From positions 43,364,719-43,428,718 of the forward strand of contig NC_056033.1 in assembly GCF_004379255.2 (NCBI RefSeq): a stretch of DNA of 64,000 bases, read 5' to 3'. The position numbers were made by a program, and so were the translations under genes. Shown here piece after piece: positions 56,780-64,000 of the stretch (the first letter of the stretch is position 1; every line of letters starts with the position of its first letter). Under the pieces are notes generated by a model. That model did no database searches and was not told the origin of the DNA. It saw only the letters and a list, made by a program, of their open reading frames with translations. This DNA comes from Salvia splendens (Eukaryota; Streptophyta; Magnoliopsida; Lamiales; Lamiaceae).

Positions 56780-58066
56780 TTAGTAGTGATATGGTGGAGG
56801 TGGTGATGTGTAAAGATATGCCGGTGGTGGTGGTGACTTGTACACATATAGAGGAGGTGGTGGTGACTCATACTTATAGGGTGGGGGTGGGGGTGACTCA
56901 TACTTATAGGGTGGGGGTGGTGGTGACTCGTATTTGTAAGGTGGTGGTGGTGGAGATTTGTAGATATATGGAGGGGGTGGTGGTGATTCGTATTTATAAG
57001 GAGGTGGCGGTGGAGATTTATATATGTACGGTGGAGGTGGGGGAGACTCGTATTTGTACGGTAGAGGTGGAGGAGACTCGTATTTGTAAGGTGGTGGTGG
57101 TGGTGGGGATTTGTAGACATAGGGAGGAGGTGGTGGTGATTCATACTTGTAAGGTGGTGGTGGAGGAGACTTGTATACATATGGAGGAGGTGGCGGCGAC
57201 TCATATTTGTAAGGTGGAGGTGGGGGTGATTCATATTTATAAGGAGGTGGTGGTGGGGATTTGTAAAGATATGGAGGAGGCGGTGGAGACTCATACTTGT
57301 AAGGTGGTGGTGGTGGAGACTTGTAGACATAAGGAGGAGGTGGTGGTGACTCGTACTTGTAAGGTGGGGGCGGAGGTGACTCATACTTGTAAGGGGGTGG
57401 TGGTGGAGACTTGTAGGCATAAGGAGGTGGCGGTGGTGACTCGTACTTGTAAGGTGGTGGTGGTGGAGACTTGTAGACATAAGGAGGTGGCGGTGGTGAC
57501 TCGTACTTGTAAGGAGGTGGTGGTGGTGACTCGTACTTGTAAGGTGGGGGCGGAGGTGATTCATATTTGTAAGGGGGTGGTGGAGGTGACTCGTATTTGT
57601 AAGGTGGTGGTGGAGGTGACTCATACTTGTAAGGGGGTGGTGGTGGAGACTTGTAGACATAAGGAGGTGGCGGTGGTGACTCGTACTTGTAAGGTGGGGG
57701 CGGAGGTGATTCATATTTGTAAGGGGGTGGCGGTGGTGACTCGTACTTGTAAGGTGGGGGTGGAGGTGATTCATATTTGTAAGGGGGTGGCGGCGGTGAC
57801 TCGTACTTGTAAGGAGGTGGTGGTGGTGATTTGTATTTGTAAGGAGGTGGTGGAGGTGACTCATATTTATAAGGCGGCGGCGGAGGGGATTCATACTTGT
57901 AAGGTGGCGGCGGCGGTGAGCTGTAGATATAAGGAATATATGGTGGTGAGTAATACAGGTCGGGCTTCCAATATCCCCACGGTGGGAGGTCAGGATTCGC
58001 CGTGACAGCGAAGGCGGAGACGAGAGCCACGAAAACCCACATTCGGGGTTCCATGAAGCTCGCCAT
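56780..58066 (-). CDS. Extensin (hydroxyproline-rich cell-wall glycoprotein)
   Basis: A secreted structural wall protein; prolines in Ser-Pro(n) blocks become hydroxylated and arabinosylated, and Tyr-X-Tyr motifs cross-link by isodityrosine. Single exon, 428 residues. A signal peptide covers residues 1-23 (VFVALVSAFAVTA). After a short Trp/Pro/Tyr segment come about 37 near-perfect decapeptides SPPPPPYKYE, with YVYK, YIYK, YAYK and YLYK variants, ending PPPPYHY. One unit has an extra Pro and a few have Leu or Ala replacing Pro. The repeats make long spurious frames on both strands. The start is the first ATG; a second in-frame Met is at residue 5. Because of the repeats, copy number may be misassembled. 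Confidence 0.95.
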   Translation of the reverse strand: MASFMEPRMWVFVALVSAFAVTANPDLPPWGYWKPDLYYSPPYIPYIYSSPPPPPYKYESPPPPPYKYESPPPPPYKYKSPPPPPYKYESPPPPPYKYESPPPPPYKYESPPPPPYKYESPPPPPYKYESPPPPPYVYKSPPPPPYKYESPPPPPYKYESPPPPPYKYESPPPPPYKYESPPPPPYKYESPPPPPYVYKSPPPPPYKYESPPPPPYAYKSPPPPPYKYESPPPPPYKYESPPPPPYVYKSPPPPPYKYESPPPPPYLYKSPPPPPYKYESPPPPPYKYESPPPPPYVYKSPPPPPYKYESPPPPPYVYKSPPPPPPYKYESPPPLPYKYESPPPPPYIYKSPPPPPYKYESPPPPPYIYKSPPPPPYKYESPPPPPYKYESPPPPPYKYESPPPPLYVYKSPPPPAYLYTSPPPPYHY

Positions 58067-59932
58067 GGCTGAGCGAAGAACGGACTATGTAGTTGGGCAG
58101 TTGGATCACCACTTCAAATTTCTTTCGATGTTCTGGTTTTCCTTAGTGCAACTATAACATGATATATAGTCAATTTAATAGAATGAGTCTACAAAATTAC
58201 ATCAAATTGCAATTGTTTTATTACGATTTGGTGGTTGCTTAGATAGGATTGTAGGTAAAGAACTAGTCATTTAATTAGAAACTGTTAATATGACCATATC
58301 TTCAACAATGGAAATAGTTTTGTAATGGCAAGATAATTTGTTTTTTGTTCTTGATATTGACTAGGTTAATTGGAATGACTTATTCTTCTCTGACTATTGT
58401 TATGAATCTGATGTTAAAACTAATCGAAAGAGACATGCAAACAACAAAAAATTTGAATTGATCATAGAGAAAAAGATGATAGTGGCTTCCATAATAAATT
58501 AAGATTATTATATTAATGTGTGTGGGAAATGGTCTAGCTCTATGTTCGCATAACCTCAAATTAATAAACATAAGTAATTTATTCGTCAACTGATTCCATC
58601 TTATTTACCAAAACATAATAAACAAAAAATTCTATGTATAAGCCTAATAGGCCAGTTTGGATCTTTTATCATGAATTCTGAATGTGGTGAAAAAATATAC
58701 TATTACTACTTATTTTTAGTGTGTAGCTAAATTCCAACGATCAAATATTCTCACAAAATTAAATTTAATGTGATATGTATGGTGACAATTTTAAATAAAG
58801 TGGAAATAACATGAAAAAATTAGTATTGAAATGACACGCTAACACATTGTTATTAAATAGGTGGATTATTTATACTCCTATTTAATATGAAAATTTTATG
58901 TTTTTGTTGTGAAACATCATTTTGATGTAGTTAGACATTCCGACATGTCTCTAGATGAGATATATACTAATTTGGCCGTGAAATAATGAGCTACTAATAA
59001 GCAAAATGTTCCAAGACACTCTTAAAATGTTCAACATTTGAGCTAATTTTGTTTAATTTGTATAGGAATGAAAAAAAAAACTTATTATTGAGAATAAAAA
59101 TACACGTTGATGCAGCTAGTCCGTCATGAAAAGTAGGCAATCCCTAAAAGATTATCGCATCACTAACTAGCAAACATTCTAGCATCTCCCAAAATGTTGA
59201 AAGAAGAGAAACATAAATACTCCACATCATAAGATCCTCTTACTCATCTGCAATTCTGCAACGATTCCGATCTTGCACTTCAATGTCTGTATCCACAGCA
59301 TCACAATGTACCAGACGTTGCCATGAGCCAACTTTCCATGCTATACAGACTACTTCTGTCGACACCATTCAACCTCCTTCAATTCAAACTCCATCTTGCA
59401 GAACCACCTTCATCGAATAGAAGCGATGCATAAATAAATTACCAACTTAGCTATTTTTTCAAACCATTCTGAAAAGAAGGATCTTCAAGCATGTGCAGAT
59501 ATTTTTTTTCCAAAATCTGGAATATTTAACTTTTCATGCTGCCATGAACATATAAAAATGGCATGACTCTGTTGAAAGAAGATACAAAAACAAAGGTAAA
59601 AACAATAGAATAGTGGCAGAAATGACTAATTATTGCAAAAAAAGTGAAATTCAAGAGAATGCATGGGGAAAGGCTTCATGTAATCAACCACCACCTTAAG
59701 GAACCAGCCTTTTATAAGCTTGAGAGATCTGCAAATTAGATCCACAATGGAGCGAGAGGTTTTTGGATAAAGCGTGTGAAGAATTTGCATTGCTTAATTC
59801 ATTTAGTTCACCAAGTACATCAAATTCAGTTTGATATAAATATCATAGCTGGAAATTTTATAGTTACCACACCAACAACGAAGCAACAATATTATGGAGA
59901 CTTCCACACTACCAAAACTATACTAACCCTTC
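58067..59932. other. Intergenic DNA upstream of the extensin gene
   Basis: The extensin promoter lies at the left. The right part (from about 59,200) is probably the 3' UTR and flank of the hAT-derived gene. I see no open frame, RNA gene or repeat that I can support. Confidence 0.45.
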
Positions 59933-62831
59933 TCAGCTAGTGGACATCGACGTACCTGGAACTATGGTCTCATCACCAGTATTCCCTGTGTGTATGTTTT
60001 CACCGCCAGTTTCTTCTTCGCTATCTTTCACCCCAAAAAGGATTTCATAATCATCAAATCCTGCAAATTAAAATTATGAGACCAAAATACTCATTGTTAT
60101 ACAAATTTCTCCATACAATAACATAGCTGCATTACCTGCCCCATGGGCTTCAACATCATTAATTTGCAGGCCAGATTCCATAACATTACCATAAGGAGGC
60201 TCAACATCCACCCATCCCTTCTTTTCCGAATCCTCTGAGCAAAATTCATTTCCCATTACCCAGTCTTCAACTAAATTAATGTGCTCATAAGAAAGAGGAT
60301 CAAAAGCTTTCTCTTGTCTTTCGCCTGAACTCCTATGAATCAATTAGGAAGCTTAATTTGGTGTTATAATAACTTAAACTAAAATGGTGTAGATCATCAG
60401 ATAGAAGGGAACATTTTCTGCTTACATATGCTTCAAGGACATGTTGTTCTGAACATAAACAAGATCACTAAGCCTTTGATGCTCCAACCAATTTTTCCCC
60501 GCATGCATTCGTTCAAGAGAAACTTTATCTACCTTATGCTGGATCAAGCAGCAAGTTTGGCTGAGAATGCGGATAGCCAAGCGAGCCAAATTAGGGCATT
60601 CCCCACCATACGTTAGCCACCACTCAGCTAAAAACAGTAAATTGAGGAAAGAACAAAATGACTCCAGAGCGCAAAAAAATATCAAGCAATAATCAGGATA
60701 AGTAGGTTAGACAGTGACATATTGTACAATATTGTACAGGCTAAAACATATTACTACAATTAGCTCATTAGCTAAATTTACTATACTAGCAAATGTATGT
60801 AAAACTGCAGCTAATTCTCCCTGACTGCATAGCTACATTGCACTGCTATCACTAATTATTTCTATCGACAAGCGAATCATGGTAAGCAGTGAAAAGCTGA
60901 ACATAGATGCAATTAGTTAATTTAGCTGCAGCAGAAAAGCATTACATAAAAGTAATATGTGTACATCAGAAAGAAGACTCACTGGGAAGAATAGTGTCCC
61001 TTGCTCTGATGGCCATCTTCCGCCCAAAGTCTCCTGTAGCACTATGGTAAGAGGTTGTTTCCCTCATAATTTTATCTTGGATATTTGGTTCAGGAACCAG
61101 TTTCTCTATGCAATCATATACTAATGATCGAATATGAAGATACCCATCTCTTTCAAGACTGTAAAAATGTCTAGGATTTAAATAAAAACCAGCCGCGTGA
61201 AGGGGGTGCCGCTGAAGTTGTTCCCACCTGTGATCAATGATACTCCAATAAACTAAGTATGATTCCCTGGTAACAAGCTCCTTCTTAATTGCATCTTTGA
61301 CTCGATACAACCCTGCATATATAGATCCCATAGAGGGCATCTTTTGACTACTTACTATCCTTAATAGATGCAAAATTGGGTCTATAAGACGTGTTATTGA
61401 GGCACACGTAGACCAGAATGATTGATCACAGATAGAGTCTAGCAATGCGAAACCTTCTTCTTTCTTTGAGTAAGAGCTTTCCATCCACTCCTCAGAAGTA
61501 ACCATGGACTGCAAATTAGGTCTAACATTAACCATCCTTTTCAGAGTCATAAAATCACTAGATGAGCGAGTAGTTCCCAGATCAACTAAATCCACTCCAG
61601 ATGTGTATCGTCTTATCATATTTATAGTAGTAGCATTTGAATAGATATACCTCGATATGGATTTAGCCTGGTCAAGTATCATCTTCACCATGGGTAATTC
61701 TCCTATGTCCTGAAGCATTAAATCAATGCAATAACCAGCACAAGGAGTCCAAAAAATACTTGGGTATGTTTCGGCAAGCCTTCTCCCAGCAATAGCATTC
61801 CGCTCTTCACCAGTTGTCACCACTTGCACAACATTTCTCAGACCAATTTCTTCAACAGTTTCTTTTAACAATTCATAAAGGGCATCTGCAGAATCTATGG
61901 CACAAGATATATCCGCTGACCTCAAGAAGATGGTACCTTCTGAAGAAGATGCAAAAAGGTTGACAAAGGTTTTACACTTTCCTGAACTCGAATCATAGAG
62001 TAAAATCGAGCAACCAGTCTTTCCCAAAGCCGCTGTGCATTGATCAACATCATATCTCACTTCATGAACTGCATTCTTCAAAATACAGCTCCTTAGGTCG
62101 TGGTAGGACGGGCCAACAACTCCTGTCCCTTGAGAAGCTATTGCATCAAGCATTGGTTGAAAATAGGCAGAATTAACAGCATCTGCAGGTAATCCAACAT
62201 CAAAGAAGAAACGGCCTACAGCCATATCAACTATACTAACTTTCTTTTTCAAATTCAGAGCAGGAAAAGCAGCAGTGTTGGAGTTAACAACATCAAGGGC
62301 TTTTGTCGCCACCGTTTCTCTTTTCTTCTTAATATTTGTTTTCCCGCTCACACCATCCTCTCTATCCCAGCTCATACCATCCTCTCTATCCCAGCAGGCA
62401 GCCGTATTATGATTACTATTCAAGCAGCCACTATTATTAGCTAATTCAACTGCACCGATCCGAGGATTATCATACGCGTGGACATGAATGTCCCCATCAC
62501 TATTGTTAGGTACCGCAGACCTACTGTTCCCAGGACTATCACAAGCAGGCTTATCCTTATCCTTAGCAAGTCTGGGTCTTTTCTTGGTTCTACTCAGAAT
62601 CTGGATCATTTCGAGGCGTACATCAGGATGAACACTTGAGCAAGTAGCGCCATTGCCTTTCTGGCAGGCGAGATGTTCTTTAAACCTATGTATTCCTCCT
62701 CCCTTAAATATCTTCCCACAGTATATACACTTAATTTCGACCTTCCCACCATTTCTAAGCATTTCGCAATGCTTCCAGGCAGGATCTTGCTTCTGCCGAG
62801 TCACGGATACTATCTCCATATTAGAAGTCAT
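59933..62831 (-). CDS. BED zinc-finger, hAT-transposase-derived protein (probably domesticated)
   Basis: I read five exons, 62831-60983, 60627-60426, 60332-60136 and 60060-59933 plus a 5' non-coding exon before 62831, with GT-AG introns and open frame, 791 residues. Residues about 14-60 form a BED-type zinc finger (CIYCGKIFKGG, HRFKEHLAC). A basic linker with KKRPR follows, then the DUF659 region (VDMAVGRFFFDVGLPADAVN, YFQPMLDAIASQGTGVVGPS) and the hAT core. The C-terminal dimerisation block is EWWLTYGGECPNLARLAIRI. A tail of about 110 acidic residues is not typical of transposases. The usual DGWTD-like first catalytic site reads LLYDSSSGK, and the CxxH motif reads CAGYC (His absent), suggesting loss of transposition activity. 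The start at 62831 follows a TTTCAG acceptor, so the upstream in-frame ATG at 62891 is intronic. Probably a DNA-binding regulator; its target is unknown. Confidence 0.82.
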
Positions 62832-64000
62832 CTCCTGAAAAAAAACAAATCGAACGAAGATAGAGTAAAATAGGCTTTCATCTGATTCCAAGACCTAAAA
62901 AGCCCCCAAAATTATCAATTTCACTTAACTCGCCCAATTACACTTACTATTGAATTGAAACAAGCTAATCGAGTTCCAAAACATGCAAATGCAGTCATGA
63001 AAAAAATAAAGAAATTCTGGAAAGGGATGAAGATCGAGGTAAGAAAGCTCACTTGAATTGGAAATGGAAAAATAGCCCTCTTTTTCTGTACCCGAATCAG
63101 AAGAGGACCGAGTTAGGGCATTTCCGGCTCTGCGGAATGGTGAAGCCGCCAATATTGCATACACGTTTTTAATTTTTCTTACTTATAAATTTTCAAATGC
63201 GATTAAATTTAGATCTTCTAGTAAGTAGTACTCCCTCCGTCCCGTGCTACTCGCTCATTTCCTTTTCGGCTCGGAGATTAAGGAATGAGTGTATAGGAAA
63301 GTCAAAAATGACGGCTGTAGGTGAAATTTTTTACTAAAAATGGAAAGAGTGCAAGTAACTTGGGACGCCCAAAAAGGAAATAAGTGCGAGTAATGCGGGA
63401 CGGAGGGAGTATTAATTTAAGAGTTATTATTATCAATTTATGATTGATTTTTTTAAAATATAATATTTTTCAAAAAATCACATCGGAAAGCGAACTATAC
63501 AAGCTATCAGTTCGTAGTTCAAACTACTAAAATATTGTACTATATTCAGACATTTAAATCATAGTATAACATTTTGTCAAATTCTAATCAATATAAAATT
63601 TGAAAATAGAATATTATTTCATGTAGGAGTACACTACTTGAGTGAAGAATATCACAAAATGGGCCTAATTAGAATTGGTTGAAGGCGCGATTGAAACAAA
63701 CATAAGAAAGCCATCTCCAAAGCCCATTGATATTGTAAGCCCAACTATATCTATATCCAAACTACCCAATATATAACAGTATTTTTGGAGAAATATCCAA
63801 TCCTTTGAATAACATACTCCTATAGTCCTATTAATAAATTAGAAGCTCTATTTGGTGATAGAGACATTAATTAATTATTAGGTACCTAACTGTCATCGTG
63901 TGAGCTGTGACATTAACTAAAGACTTGGCAACCAATTCTCCTACACATAATAAAATATTGGCGTGTCAATGTTTCATTTAATATTTACATATTTGGCCCA
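62832..64000. other. 5' region of the hAT-derived gene and flanking DNA
   Basis: A probable non-coding first exon lies around 63,050-63,164, with donor GTGAGC after CCAATTCAA at about 63,053 and an intron running to the TTTCAG acceptor at about 62,835. Further right is a MITE at 63231-63409; the rest is AT-rich without supported features. Confidence 0.45.
63231..63409. mobile_element. Stowaway-like MITE
   Basis: CTCCCTCCGTCCCGTGCTAC on the left and, reverse-complemented, CTCCCTCCGTCCCGCATTAC on the right; 179 bp with TA on both flanks. The ends are well preserved, so it is one of the younger MITEs of the window. It lies just upstream of the hAT-derived gene. Confidence 0.8.

Noticed and set aside
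56719..58005. Two further long open frames across the extensin (409 codons plus strand, 391 codons minus strand, other frame)
   Set aside because: Both are by-products of the 30-bp repeat unit; their translations are low-complexity repeats with no signal peptide or family match.
62832..62891. Upstream in-frame ATG for the hAT-derived gene
   Set aside because: The 20 extra codons lie upstream of a TTTCAG acceptor and read as intron; the BED protein starts naturally at 62831.

Overview
The window reads as nuclear DNA of a flowering plant, most likely a eudicot. The genes are split by GT-AG introns and belong to plant-specific families (SIAMESE-related CDK inhibitor, extensin, DUF604 glycosyltransferases, ABCG half-transporter, RETICULATA-related). 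They sit in AT-rich intergenic DNA full of small TA-flanked MITEs. I cannot name the species from the sequence. Exon boundaries were worked out by hand from reading frame, splice consensus and family sequence, and were not tested against transcripts.

Layout. 0-10.3 kb: a small secreted/membrane protein (minus), a five-exon SEC62 gene (plus) and an SMR-type cell-cycle inhibitor (minus). 10.7-16.8 kb: two PIF/Harbinger-like elements in opposite orientation, each carrying only the Myb/SANT 'ORF1' gene, both decayed. 19.0-28.2 kb: a DAD1-like phospholipase A1 (PLA1-I-gamma type) gene on the minus strand, cut in its first exon by a 7,604-bp LTR retrotransposon with two 699-bp LTRs that look identical and a 5-bp target duplication. 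That element keeps gag, has lost nearly all of pol, carries a 39-bp tandem array, and has an intact four-exon gene on its opposite strand. 29.3-29.8 kb: a fragment of a RETICULATA-related gene.

30.0-52.9 kb is a cluster of DUF604 (fringe-like) glycosyltransferases: copy 1 (minus, 30.1-34.8 kb, with a PIF/Harbinger transposase element in intron 1), a degenerate exon fragment (minus, 39.2-39.4 kb), copy 2 (plus, 46.3-48.7 kb) and copy 3 (plus, 51.5-52.9 kb). An ABCG12/13/15-type half-transporter (minus, 39.9-44.5 kb) lies inside the cluster. Copy 3 has lost intron 1 exactly but keeps intron 2. 54.9-56.2 kb: a mitochondrial ADP/ATP carrier locus with at least three reading-frame lesions. 56.8-58.1 kb: an extensin with about 37 decapeptide repeats. 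59.9-62.9 kb: a five-exon BED/hAT-transposase-derived gene, probably domesticated.

Most neighbours have unrelated housekeeping or wall-related roles, so no operon-like cooperation is claimed. The strongest candidates for novelty are the pol-less retrotransposon with its preserved, spliced antisense gene, its recent disruption of the lipase, the separation of ORF1 and transposase between different Harbinger elements, and the selective intron loss in glycosyltransferase copy 3.
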